From Cerrena zonata (Eukaryota; Basidiomycota; Agaricomycetes; Polyporales; Cerrenaceae), in the NCBI GenBank assembly GCA_038087015.1, contig JASBNA010000036.1, forward strand, positions 395,196-459,195: 64,000 nucleotides of DNA, given 5' to 3'. Positions 22,376-33,699 of this stretch are shown here, one piece after another. The position numbers and the translations under genes are program-made. How positions within the stretch are numbered: the stretch's first letter is position 1; each line of letters opens with the position of its first letter. The notes under the pieces were generated by a model. That model was not told the origin of the DNA, did no database searches, and saw only the letters and a list, made by a program, of their open reading frames with translations.

Positions 22376-25300
22376 CTTGCTTATGCTCTGGGTTTCATGC
22401 AACCACCACCTCTTCAGCATCATTTAAGATAAACAACTACTACAACTATTCCGTGAGCAGTGCTTTCTGGGTATTGTTCACTCAACTAACTCAGGTTTGT
22501 GTTCTCTAGTAAGATCATGGTCTTACTCTGATGTCACATATCTGATTGCTCTCTCTCTTCTTCATTATTTGCTTCTGCTAGAAATGATTCTCAATCTGAA
22601 TATCTCATGATGCATATGTTCAAATACTGATTATGCTGTAAAGCAAGTAGCTCATTCATAGCTGTTCTACCTTTGTAGACATATTGGATAACCTTAAGTT
22701 CTGCATTTTTTAAATGCTTTGCACTACTTGCAATTATTATATTATCTTAGTTGACAATTTCTGCTTCTACAATCTTATAGTTAGATATTGATTTTAAATA
22801 ACAACTGAGAGTAACACACTCTTCTTCTGAGTTGATACATCCACAGATATTACTTATGTAGTTGCTATTATAGAAAAGGTCAGAGCATATCAAAGGGAAT
22901 GATAATTACAAGACTTGCCTATTTTGAAGAGTTGCAAGATATTGATATCTACTATGGAGTCAGTGGGTCACAAATTAACAGGTATGATACTATTTATTGT
23001 CATATGGGAAAGAACTCAGATGCTTAGAAAATAAAGCTTCTTGATAAACCTGTCTAAAATCAGCTGACAGAATAGATACTAGATAGATGGTGGATAATAG
23101 ATCTTATTCTCATTTAGTAATAACATAAATAGCTCAGGTGTGTGGTTCTTATTTATAACTGATACAGATACATATTTCCAAGGTATAGAGGTATATTTAA
23201 AGTTATCAATAATGGCAGAAATATATTTTGCAAATATGATAGTATCAAAATAGACCTCATAGGAGAGTTGTCTGAGAAGATGGTAGATATAAAGAGTGAG
23301 CATGTGCATAAAGATAGTAAAGTAGTTTTTTTCTTTGATAACTGAGTACTGTCAGTAAAGAAATTAGAATGATTAGTGAAAGGTCAGAGTAGACTGAAAG
23401 CATATTAGAAGTAGAAAGCAGACAGAAGGTGTGATAGCTCACTTGTAAGAAAAGACTTCACATAGAAGAATAACTGGCTCCCCATATATTTCAGACCCTG
23501 TCATAGTCACCTGGAAACTTCTGCTGATGATCTTTGAAGCAGAATAGAAGATAAAAATATAGTGGTAAGCCCAATCTTTAATATGTTCTTCATCCTCAAG
23601 TACTAGAGGGAAAATACCACCATGCAAGTGATAGCTAGAAAAGTAAAATATATCTATCTTATCTAGGACAATGTAGATACCTAAGAAGATTAGATAAAAG
23701 TGACCACCTTGATAGTTTTTTGAATCATCAGAAAGTGAAACCAGAGCTAATATGCTGCAGATAATATTGCCAAGATCTCTGTAAAGTCCATCAAAGAACT
23801 CTTGCTTATCCAATCTCTGATCTTTGAATCATAAGTACAAAGCTAGTCTTAAATATGACAATCTACTAGAGTTGTACTATCTAGATTGTGCAATGTTAAG
23901 TTGAACAAAGAGACATCATTTATTCTCTAGAGAGCTAATATGTAACATAGCAAGCATGTTAGTTAGGTTGGTAATAGTGTCTCATATCATGATTGATGCT
24001 TTTTCTCATCCCTCAAGAAAAACCTGAGTTGTTGTCTAGGAGTCAGATGAGATTAATAAAACTATAAAAAATAGTGGTGAGCAATTACCTTCAAAAAATC
24101 TGTTCTGATTTCTCCTCTCTTATTCTTTGCACTATTCTAATCTTTGAGTTAGCATTCAGGGCAGAAAATAGGGTTTGTTTCTCAAAGGTGATGCCTAAAG
24201 AGTAGCATCATTTACTAAAGCATACTGACTAGAGAGGTGTACTGTCTTAGAACTGCTCAATGGAAAGACTGTCAACTTTGCAAGAGCAGATTGCACATTT
24301 ACCAAGTGTTATCAGTTTTGCTCTCTCTACTTCTGCTATAGTTACTGGTTAGATATGTGTGCTAACAGAGATCAACAGTCTATTTTACTACAGAAAATAA
24401 AGAGCATTTACTCTTGGGGCACATAAGCCTGAACCAAATCATTTTTTACTATTTAGGTCTCAGGCTATAAGTCAGTCACCACATTTTATCTGCTGTAAGC
24501 CTAGAATATTATATTAGAGATTATTCTAGGTGAGCTGCAGTGACTAAATGCTTACTAATTTCTCCAAAGAATCTTAGGGTATTCCTTTATAAACAGAGTC
24601 AAGTTTCTTTGCAAGTTGTTTGTTCTTTAGATAAGTTGAAAATATAGACATAGATATCTGTGCTTTTGTTTTTATCAAATCTATGCTGAATTAGGTGAAT
24701 GTTAAATGCAGATAGTTCTTTCCAGATGATGTCACTACATTATATTTAGGATTATTAGATAGCTGAATTTGAAATATTGTAAGTACTTATGGTTTATCAA
24801 AGAAGATACATTATACAGATCTATAACTAATTATATAAGTAGGTAGAAACAGAACCTTGTTAGGCAAATATAAATTTGCAAGTAATAGGAGATGACCTAC
24901 AGTTGCTGGATAGACAAGGTATGATAGCCAACATTGATTAGAAGGGCAAGATATCTGAGAGAAGTGAAAATAAATAGTCAAAAGGAATCAAATTGCTAGT
25001 AATACCAGCAATTGTATGAGGGATAAGAGTAAATGAAGGGAAAATAAGAATATTATTGCCATCATTATTGATTGCTTGCTTTGACATATTTGGTATGACA
25101 CTTAGGTTAGGGTTATTTAAGGTAGTTCAGTATGTAAAAATAGTCATTCTTAGTGATTTGTTCAGATAATATTTCAGGTATAGAGATATATTTGTGTGTA
25201 TATAGTACTACAATGATACTATTATATAGATAGAAATATAAAATGAAAAAAAGAAACCACTGACATTAGCCAATGGTCAGATAATAGACTACAATTGGGA

Positions 25301-25405
25301 GACTGCTAAAGGTTGTTTTAACCTTGAGGTGGGAGCTGATTCCACTTAAGGCCTTGTGGTCAATAGGGCACTTTGATTTGGTGGTCAAAACATAAGTTAT
25401 AGTCT
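22376..25405. other. AT-rich DNA with unassigned minus-strand frames
   Basis: Minus-strand frames at 23,079-23,309, 23,257-23,442 and 23,439-23,813 together suggest a decayed protein gene. The longest (124 codons) contains GGHFYLIFLGIYIV and WAYHYIFIFYSASKIISRSF. I do not recognise the family. A palindromic motif of the AAGTGC-GGTA family lies at 24,989-25,013. The remainder shows no gene. Confidence 0.4.
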
Positions 25406-25409
25406 CAAA

Positions 25410-26935
25410 ATAAAAACTTATTCCACTTGAAGCTCTGTGATTGAGGTTGAAGTGCTAGTCAATACTGGCACTTTGATGAAAATCATATTCTATAGGAGGT
25501 TCTATTGTTGAAGTTAAAGTGCTAATAAATATTAGCACTTTGACAGAGTGAGGCTTTAGATATTAAAAAAAACAGAAATGAGAAATGAAAGAGATGTACC
25601 TGAGTGATCTTTCCAACCCACTCAAAAACCCAATAACTGAGCACTTGGTCAACCAGGATCTCAAGCTGCATACAAAGGTGAGAAGACATAATCTAGAGAA
25701 AAAAAGAGTTAGAAATAATTGCATTCAGGTTCTAGTAAATACCTGCACCTGAAGGATTGAAAAAGCCAAAGATCCCAAGAATGAAAAAGCTAAGAACAAG
25801 CAGACTGAGGATGAGCAGGCCAAGGACAAGAAAGCACTGGTTGCTAGTAATATTGGCAACTGATGATGGAAAGGAGGATTGAGAAGCTGAGAAGTTGATC
25901 TTGCTAACAATGACAGTGGTGTTGATATTATTGTTGTTGTTGACAAGAGTGACAGAGATAGTGAGGATGAAAGAGGCAGTGAGAATGAAGAAGGTAGTGA
26001 GGACAATAAGAAGATACTAGTATGTTGGAGAGCAAAAGAGAAGACCAAAGCAAAGCCTGAAGTCCCAGCTGGAATATGCTGAGATTATGTGATCAGCCTC
26101 TTGGGCATCTTGGTGATCAAACAATCTCAGACTTGCTTTCTTGGACATCTCTGCCAAGTGCCCTCTGGGACTCAGAAGCTTGAGAGCCCATAGAAATGAT
26201 ATAGTGAACTAAGCAGCTTGGCATTATTCTCAAGGCATCTAGTTCACTATGGCATTGTTTATTTGACTATTTATTTAGATATTATGTAGCTAAGATGCCC
26301 AAGGTAGCTCAATATGAAAGATCACTTGATTACTGAGATGTATGAGAGCAAGATAAGATCATTGTCTTATCTTGAGTTTTTAGACCAAGATCTAACCATA
26401 TGGTATGATCATGTAATCTTAGCATTTTCTGATCTAGGACTTTAGACTTTGCTTCAGCTTTATCTCTTACTCTCCAACTACCAGCTATCAATATTATTAG
26501 CAACTGGTGCTTTCTTATTTTCAGCCTGCTCATTCTCAGCTTTTTCATCCTTGATATCTTTGGCTTTCTCAATCCTTCAGGTGCAGGTATTTACTAGAAC
26601 CTGAATGCAATTATTTCTAACTCTTTTTTTCTCTAGATTATGTCTTCTCACCTTTGTATGCAGCTTGAGATCCTGGTTGACCAAGTGCTCAGTTATTGGG
26701 TTTTTGAGTGGGTTGGAAAGATCACTCAGGTACATCTCTTTCATTTCTCATTTCTGTTTTTTTTAATATCTAAAGCCTCACTCTGTCAAAGTGCTAATAT
26801 TTATTAGCACTTTAACTTCAACAATAGAACCTCCTATAGAATATGATTTTCATCAAAGTGCCAGTATTGACTAGCACTTCAACCTCAACCTCAATCACAG
26901 AGCTTCAAGTGAAATAAGTTTTCATTTCAACATTA
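25410..26935. repeat. Large inverted repeat containing exon-like sequence
   Basis: The outer arms at about 25,410-25,760 and 26,565-26,935 are near-perfect inverse copies; weaker complementarity continues inward to about 26,070 and 26,400. Each arm holds three of the recurring AAGTGC-type palindromes (25,450-25,475, 25,516-25,541 and about 25,730-25,752 on the left, with inverse partners on the right). The left arm in the plus direction reads as exon-like sequence (EMYLSDLS, NPITEHLV, then a K/E/A-rich helical stretch EKAKDPKNEKAKNKQTEDEQ) with an intron-like GTGAGA donor between. I do not know the protein. Inverted duplication of a transcribed unit or a foldback transposon are both possible. 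Confidence 0.7.
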
Positions 26936-27357
26936 ATATTTGCTTACTCTAAGATATATCTTTTAGATATTCATTCAATCAAAGTTTCTACTGGACAAGT
27001 TTTGCCTGTTGATATCAACAGATACAATTTATTTAGTAGATATTTTGATTTTCTCATCCTACTAGGCACTACCAGCAATATGCTGATACCTTGTTACTAT
27101 ACTTGCCCTATTTTGCATCTGACCAATACAACTCCAACCAGGCCCTTCACTCAACAAAGAACAGCACATGCTATAATCTGACATATAATCTAATTCTTGC
27201 CAATGTCCTATTCTATACAACTTACCTAGTAAGTTCATCTTTATTTTCTCATCTCAGCATTTTTTATTACCATTATAATATTAATGACATAGCTGCTAGG
27301 TATCTTATAGTGACTATCCCCTATCCTATCTCTCCCATATACTACCACTATTCCCAA
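26936..27357. other. AT-rich flank, unassigned frame
   Basis: A plus-strand frame (27,091-27,426) runs into the upstream palindrome of the gene relic at 27,435. It has no recognised domain and is probably fortuitous. Confidence 0.35.
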
Positions 27358-27387
27358 GACTTGCTAGTATTTACTAGCACTAGTCTT
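27358..27387 (+). promoter_or_regulatory. Upstream palindromic motif of the 27.4-kb cassette-gene relic
   Basis: A 30-bp block (GACTTGCTAGTATTTACTAG then CACTAGTCTT) matches at 26 of 30 positions the block at 60,375-60,404 (minus) upstream of the nearly whole gene copy. In both places it ends 47-48 bp before the ATG. Its core is a dyad of the AAGTGC-GGTA type. Conservation of sequence and spacing between a decayed and a fresh copy suggests it belongs to the unit, either as a transcription element or as a terminal or subterminal repeat. Confidence 0.65.
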
Positions 27388-27434
27388 TTTCTTCTCAAAC
27401 ACTCCAAACCACCCAAATCAGCTTGATCTTCATC

Positions 27435-28400
27435 ATGTCTAGGCAACCCTCCCTCTGCTCTGGGTCCATGACTTCTGTCACATCTTTGAGACTGAGCATA
27501 CCTTTGTGGTCTCCAATACCAAGTATCTTGCTCCTCAGCTTCTCGGTAATGGAAAGAATTTAGACCTCAGTGAACTGTTTTATCTTAACTTGCTGAAGAA
27601 GATATCTTAGGCTACCAATTGCTTCTGCTATCTTAGCATACTATCAAATATGCCTTCTCTTGCTAATGACCCCTTATTTAAGCCATTTAGTATATTCTTT
27701 AACAATTTGCCTATCAAGCAAGTCCAAAGCAGGTACAAACTGAAGGCTAATGTTTGTAAGGTTTGGGAGAACCTCAACCAACTCCTTCTGTGGATATATT
27801 AAGTTCTCCAAAATGTTTTCTTGTGCTTTGCCCTCTTATACATCTGTTCTCCACCATCTGTGGCCTCCACTAGCTACTGTGATGTTTTTGGAACTGACAA
27901 TGCAGCCAGATGTTGTATTTACTAAGCATATTACTTTCTTCTCAGATCACTTTGCTATATTGCAACATTAATTGCTACATCATTTCAGGCCAGTATAGCA
28001 TTTCCTTCTTCTTGATATCAAGCTCTTAATATCCAGAGGCTATGATGCTCTTCTTTCTAGCTAGACAAAATCCTTACTAGCCATATTCTCACTGATTTCA
28101 CTGATGCCCTTTCCTACCAAGGCCTCTATATCAATACCCAGGGCAATTGACAGCTTCTTGATTTCCTCTACAGTGTCCTTAATATCAATACCCCTATCTG
28201 GCTTGCATATCCTAAGAGTAGCAAGCTTCCCAGTGATTTAGCTACTATGCTTGCTTTATCAAAGCAGACAATCTAATCTGTTCAATGCCAATACTAAATG
28301 TCTGCTCCAGATCCTTCCTAAGCTCCTTCTTAGGAGTAGCAATATGACTACAATTGTTGAAGATCTAACTTTGACCCTGATGCATATAACTGGATTACAA
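27435..28400 (+). pseudogene. Relic of the cassette-gene family (N-terminal and middle parts)
   Basis: Starting from ATG at 27,435 and allowing frame changes and stops, the plus strand encodes a decayed version of the protein at 57,646-60,326. Clear blocks are IFETEHTFVVSNTKYLAPQL (intact: VFETEHAFVVSNVDYLAPQP), ANDPLFKPFS (intact: TNDPLFETFS), CSPPSVASTSY (intact: CAPPSTSSANY), YIATLIATSF (intact: YVAALIAASL) and GLYINTQGN followed by TPIWLAYPK (intact: GLYVNTEGK and APVWLAYPK). Where the intact copy has a TGA just before GLYVNTEGK, this relic has a CAA sense codon. The match fades near 28,400, where the dispersed repeat begins. Confidence 0.8.
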
Positions 28401-28404
28401 TTTC

Positions 28405-28800
28405 TGAGGTATGAAGATATCATTTTTCTTGTTCAAACTTTGCTAGAGTGCTTGTATCGTAATGTGAAACTACTACCTAGCCCTAGTCTAAAGTTTAGAG
28501 GGAATTTTGTTTATCTCATATCTTCACAACCACTGCATCTTTTGCTCTCAAAACTTGACCATAAAACAACTCAAAGTTTGTATTATAAGTTAACTTCTAA
28601 GAGCAAAATGAGTTGGTAGAGAGAATGTTGAGATATGAGCAAAATTGAAATTGGGGTTGAGTATGGGAAAACTGGGTGCTTGTTGAACCCTAGAGTGGGG
28701 TTGGCCCTATGAGCCCTGGTAATTGCAAAGATGTGAAATTATAGCAAACTAACCTTACTCAATTGTTGTATAAATAATGTTAATAAGTAGAGCCTAAGAA
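28405..28800 (+). repeat. Dispersed repeat, copy 2 (first copy at 8,277)
   Basis: This stretch is the better-preserved partner of 8,277-8,600: TATGAAGATATCATTTTTCT, CTAGCCCTAGTCTAAAGTTTA, and GAGATATGAGCAAAAT recur in the same order and orientation. It directly truncates the cassette-gene relic, so it was inserted into that relic or joined to it by rearrangement. Confidence 0.6.
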
Positions 28801-29399
28801 ATAGAGCATAGTAGATGTAGAAAAAATGTGATTTGGTCAGAATTGACAGAGAGATATGTTAAACAATATGTGTTTTTGGAGAAAAAGTGAAACAGAGACT
28901 CACTTTCAATATTATTAGAAGTGGTGTATATACCATCAGATAGAGCTTAGAAAATGACACCTGGTAGCTACAAGACGTATGTAGTTTGGATAGAAATTAG
29001 GAGAGCTATAGAGAAAACAACATATGAGTCTATGTTTTGATAGAGAACTGCCATATATGGTATGTTTTCCATATTACATAATCACAATATACCTTGTTCT
29101 CAAATTTCAATTTGCAGGGGATGCTTATTTCAGCTATTATATAAGCATATTAGTCTATATGCAATAAGCCAAAACAGATGTAGTGAACAAAGTCTCTAAA
29201 TGTTGTGTCCCAAGATGCCTAGCTCACAATGTCATGATTTGGCTTTGCTTGCTTATGTAATGTCTCTGTACAGACACTGCATAACTTGACAGATGTGTAA
29301 AACTGACTCACCTCAAATAGACCTGCCAGAAGTTAGCATAAGGCTATTTTCTTCCTCAAAAGATGTAGTCCTAGATAGAAGAAAATAGTGTAACCATCT
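28780..29399 (+). repeat. Tandem module TAGAGCTTGAGAAATGGA...GATTTGGATAGAAA
   Basis: A module of roughly 110-140 bp recurs at about 28,790, 28,940, 29,565 and 29,725 (all plus). It is marked by TAGAG(C/T)T(T/C)GAGAAATGRA, then AAGTGATTTGG, then GATATG and GAAAAAG, and a related copy occurs at 8,635. The last two copies form the left arm of the inverted repeat at 29,610-30,440. It is non-coding and probably the subterminal region of an unidentified DNA transposon. Confidence 0.5.
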
Positions 29400-29515
29400 A
29401 AGTGCAAGTAATACCAGCACTTGAATGGATGATATGGAGGGAGAGAGAGATTGAATAATGATCAAATCAAATTTTGCAGATCATATTTGTACTTATTTAC
29501 TTAGGTAATAGTGTG
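29400..29515 (-). repeat. Third copy of the cassette 3' terminus
   Basis: AGTGCAAGTAATACCAGCAC starts a block whose plus-strand continuation (GATATGGAGGGAGAGAG, then ATGATCAAATCAAATTTTG, then CAGATCATATTTGTACTTAT) is homologous to 57,261-57,370 downstream of the nearly whole gene, and to the inverse of 33,610-33,700. The cassette gene itself is not seen next to this copy. Confidence 0.6.
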
Positions 29516-29609
29516 AATGTGGCAGTAGCAACGTGAGGTCACTTGATAATTATATAGAGAGTCTCAATGGATAGAGGTTGAGAAATGAAGGCTATTAGTA
29601 AAAGAAAGG

Positions 29610-30440
29610 AGGTGATTTGGATAAAAACTGGGGAGGATATAGGGTAAACTAGATATGTTTTAGGGGAAAAAGCGGAATATGGTATGTTTCTGAACCTTAT
29701 TGGTAGTGGTGTGGACACCATTGGATAGAGTTCGAGAAATGGAGCTTGGTAGAAAAAAGAAGCATGTGATTTGGATAGAAACTAGGGGAGATATGGGGAA
29801 AACAACATATGGGATGTATGTTTTGACAGAATACTGCCATATATGGTATGTTCTCTGCATTACATAAGCGAGAATATGACTTATGTTGTCAGATTTCACT
29901 TTACCGGTTGGCACTTAATACCAGCAATTATATAATCACATTAATCTATATATGGGTGTACTACAAACAAATATAAGTAAATAATGACATAGTTAACTAG
30001 GCGCTTTGGGGTTATTGCCTTAGGCACTTAGTTAACTATGTCATTATTTACTTATATTTGTTTGTAGTACACCCATATATAGATTAATGTGATTATATAA
30101 TTGCTGGTATTAAGTGCCAACCGGTAAAGTGAAATCTGACAACATAAGTCATATTCTCGCTTATGTAATGCAGAGAACATACCATATATGGCAGTATTCT
30201 GTCAAAACATACATCCCATATGTTGTTTTCCCCATATCTCCCCTAGTTTCTATCCCAATCACATGCTTCTTTTTGCTACCAGGCTCCATTTTTTGAGCTC
30301 TATCTAATGGTACCCACATCACCCCCAATAAGGTTCAAAAACATCCCATATTCTGCTTTTCCCCCTAAAATATATCTTGTTGGCCCTATATTCTCTCCAG
30401 TTTCTATCCAAATCACCTCCTTTCTGTTGCTACCATGCTT
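29610..30440. repeat. Inverted repeat, about 390-bp arms
   Basis: The arms at 29,610-29,999 and about 30,027-30,440 are inverse copies with scattered differences. The innermost part is near-perfect: ATGACATAGTTAACTA on the left, its inverse on the right, around a 25-30 bp GC-richer loop (GCGCTTTGGGGTTATTGCC). The same spurious 53-codon frame is therefore read on opposite strands of the two arms. The arms contain the tandem module noted at 28,780. Size and layout suggest a foldback element. Confidence 0.8.
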
Positions 30441-32379
30441 TATTTTTGAAGCTCTTTTTACTAGTGCTTTTTATTTGTCCCTATCCCTGACCCTCCACTA
30501 TCATAATATTATTATTTGATTAAATCTGTAATTTCTACTTTATAAATCTGAAAAGTGATATTTATGATAGTGATCTGCAGGCTAAGGCTTGAGCTCTTCA
30601 AACCTTCAAGCCTGATCTACTATAGGCCTGACCAAGCCCAGCCTTCTGTATAGCTTATAAGGGCTTATTGGATAGACTTTCATATTAGACTGGTCTTTAT
30701 AAGTCATTAAGCTCAGACTTAATTAAAGTTTTGATCAATCATTGGCCACATACATTCTATTGACTATTAACTGCATGCACCCTATTGACATCCATATTCA
30801 AGATATTATTTCCATTATCAATTTACATTCTCAGCTTTAATCTAATTCTCAAGATAGCAATATCTCTTCTCTTTATCTCAGTTAGCTATAAAACACATCA
30901 CTATAATCCATAGTTCAAGAAATAAACCTACTTTTCTTATCACTATATCTACATATTCAGTTTACCACTGCAAACTAACTGAGAAATTATATAATCCAAA
31001 TAATTATAGAAAGCTTAAGCTTATTATTTTTTATTAACATGAAACTTGATCTCTTGCACGTACAGAGATGGCACAACTAGTTACATCTACCAATAGTGCT
31101 TATCAATCAAGGTTTTCTTCTTTCATTGTAGCTGTCTCTTCTTTCATTTTAACAGTAATCTCTTTAATTTTAACTCTAGCTTTACAAAGCTTTTTAGCCT
31201 CTATTTTTCTAAGCTTTTCAATAGCAATTATCTTAGACAATGACTCAGATAATCCCAAATCTAATAACAATATAGAGATTATTTATTCTCATACATTTTT
31301 TTCAAATTAATGCTAATAACTGATACTTATTATAGAAAATAAAAACTGGGTATGATAGAAGATAAGTTTGGGACTTATTATATTTTGAAGATGATAAATC
31401 TGGATCTGAAAACAATGCAGATAAATCTAAACTAAAAGTTACCTCAGCTTTAAAGATGTGAAAGTGAAAGATACCTCAAAAAAGGCAAGATAAATTTTTA
31501 TTATAATATTACTTTATTAAACTTCTAATAATAATAAAATCATTTATTTAGCAATAAACAAAAGAAAGAGAAATACAAATCCAGGGTCTATCAATAAGAA
31601 GGGATTTCTCAAAGATATAAATGTTCAGTTCATTAGAACTGATCTTTCAAACTTAAGCTAGCCTAGCCTTGATATCAACTACTTCTTTGGACCTCAGTTG
31701 CATGAAATATCATCCTCAGGTAGTCAGAAAGACTATAGAGTATGTAAACTTTAGGTATAAATATTTCTATTAACTCAGATATTATCTGTTACTAATATTA
31801 TATAGTAAAATAAAAGAACTATAATATCTAGAACTATAATATCTAGTGGCCAATATCTCTATATTATATTATCATCTAGAGACTCATCATATTGTATATT
31901 TATTTATTTCAAGTTTTATGCTTATTATATAGTCTGATCTCAATTGATAGGATAAGTATTACAAATAAGTTATTGAGAATCACTTTGTGTCCAAATTTTC
32001 TAAAGATATATAGAAGTAAAAGATTCCTCAGCAAATACAAAATGAAATGTCAACAAACTCTCTATCCTCATCTCCAGAATTGCTCAGGATATAGAGCAAC
32101 ATGCCATATTTTGTATGTTGTTACTAATCTTTCCACTTAATAATGTTTCTGATACTCAGTTGTAATGCCAGCTCTTTATCCAGAGATGAAAGACGCTTAT
32201 TTTCAATAACACTAGTTTGCTCATCTATAGAAAGAAGCATATATCTTAATAAAATCTATTATAAGTATTTTCCCTATTAAAAAACAGATGATATATCTTG
32301 ACCTCTCTTTCTCTAGTATATAAAATATTACAAATATATCTACAACAAAAAGACTTAGACTGTATTAACAGTGTATGAG
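30441..32379. other. AT-rich DNA, no gene recognised
   Basis: A plus-strand frame at 31,068-31,310 starts with a plausible ATG and contains a hydrophobic stretch, and another lies at 31,892-32,140. Neither has a known domain, and both are set in stop-dense, AT-rich sequence. I see no supported gene. Confidence 0.45.
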
Positions 32380-32770
32380 CAGCCAACTAAGAAGGCCAAG
32401 TTATTACATAAGATATCTGATAATGATGAGTCTGAAGATGAAAGATATATCCTGCCTTTCAATCTACTCAAGTTATAGCTCAAAGAATTCAACAACTATA
32501 TTAACTCAACAGAATTTCTCCTCAAAGGCATGTCTGTAGTTCACTAGTGAGGTGTAAGTAATCTGGATATTATCTTGAAGGATTTTTCCTATTTTTTTTT
32601 GTGCTTTTTCTTAGTTGAATGTAATCTGATATCTAGTATAGGCTGCTATTGCAAGAGACTACCTTTCTATAATGGCATCCTTAGTCTCAAATGAATATGC
32701 CTTCTCTTAAGGTGGGATTATTATTAGCAAATGATGATCATATCTTAAGAGCAATATTGTGGTTTATTTT
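32380..32770 (+). pseudogene. hAT transposase C-terminal (dimerisation) relic
   Basis: At 32,660-32,755 the plus strand reads AAIARDYLSIMASLVSNEYA, FSxGGIIISK and a LKSNIV block. This is the hAT dimerisation signature (ARDYLSI-AS-VSSERAFS-GG-TISKRRSRL) with several transitions and three stops. Upstream, an acidic D/E-rich stretch (SDNDESEDE, about 32,412-32,440) is compatible with the region before it. The relic ends where the cassette-gene relic begins. No N-terminal BED finger or catalytic region is visible. Confidence 0.75.
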
Positions 32771-32774
32771 GTCT

Positions 32775-33640
32775 ATAACTACTGTCTAGGCTATCAACTA
32801 GTATAGATATTCTCAGAGATAAAAAGGTCACCAAAGGAATTGTGTTTTGCCAGCATTGGCCTATTTCCCAAGTCAATCTGCAGGGTGTACAAAGTCTACA
32901 TCAGTAAGTTGATTATATTTTGATATTTTTTAATACTGATTTTCACATTTTTTGTTTAGGGCATGAGAGGGACTAGACCACAGATATATCTTGGTTGCCA
33001 AAATCTGCTACTTGACAAGCATCCGAGTTGGGCATTGAGTATTAGATAATCTAATGCAAAATTTGGTTCACCAATTATCTTCAGCAAATCTGGGATGGTA
33101 AGGCTAAGCCCTACAAGATCAAGGAATGGCAGAGGAATCTCAAGTTTCCCTGGAGACTCACTGATTAACTTTTTGTCAGCATGGACCAGGTGTCTTACCG
33201 ACCTATAAGTTGATATTATAATCTCTACCTTTACTCTCTGATTTATACCTTGTTTTCAGGATAACTAGAGTGTAGCAGCTGAGACCCTCTTTCTTTTTAA
33301 TAGGACAAATATTACTTAGTGTAATGTATCATATAGAATATTGTTTCTTTTTTTAAACAAACATTATTTTTGTATTCAGACATGTTCTCTATATCTTTTT
33401 TTTTATTTTGTTTCTTGTATCTCTCAGACTTTTTTCTTTTTTACTCAAATATTATTCTTTGCAGACTTATTCTCCATGTTTCTTCTCTCTCTAACATTAT
33501 GCTTTGCTCAGACAATCTGTGTAATATATATTACTTTAGAACATTTGTCAAATTGTATTTTGTATTTGTGTTGCTTGCGATAATGTGTCTGATGAATATA
33601 TCTGATATAAGTAGATATATATAAACATAAGCTGCAAACT
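32775..33640 (+). pseudogene. Relic of the cassette-gene family, 3' exons and 3' flank
   Basis: From about 32,885 an exon end (GVYKVYIS, intact: GVYRCYTG) is followed by a preserved GTAAGTTG donor and an intron ending before ISWLPKSAT at about 32,980. The next exon contains KIWFTNYLQQIWDGKAKP then YKIKEWQRNLKF (intact: EIWFTNCLARIRDGTAKP and LKVKEWQSTLKF). The 3' flank at about 33,400-33,600 is strongly similar to the minus strand of 57,430-57,616, including a long exact run through CTAACATTATGCTTTGCTC. The two copies therefore share both exons and downstream non-coding sequence. Stops and the mutated final splice region show it is dead. Confidence 0.75.
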
Positions 33641-33699
33641 TGATGTGATCATACTTGATCTTTCCCTCCTTCTATATCATTTTTCCAAGTGCTGGTATT
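33611..33699 (+). repeat. Cassette 3' terminus, cut by the Copia LTR
   Basis: AGCTGCAAACTTGATGTGAT, then GATCTTTCCCTCCTTC, then CCAAGTGCTGGTATT is the inverse of 57,265-57,350. The half-palindrome CCAAGTGCTGGTATT abuts the first base of the Copia LTR at 33,700, so Copia inserted exactly at, or deleted up to, the centre of the motif. Confidence 0.65.

Noticed and set aside
31068..31310. Small membrane protein at 31.1 kb
   Set aside because: Open frame with a hydrophobic stretch, but no family, no codon pattern distinct from AT-rich noise, and no promoter or splice evidence.
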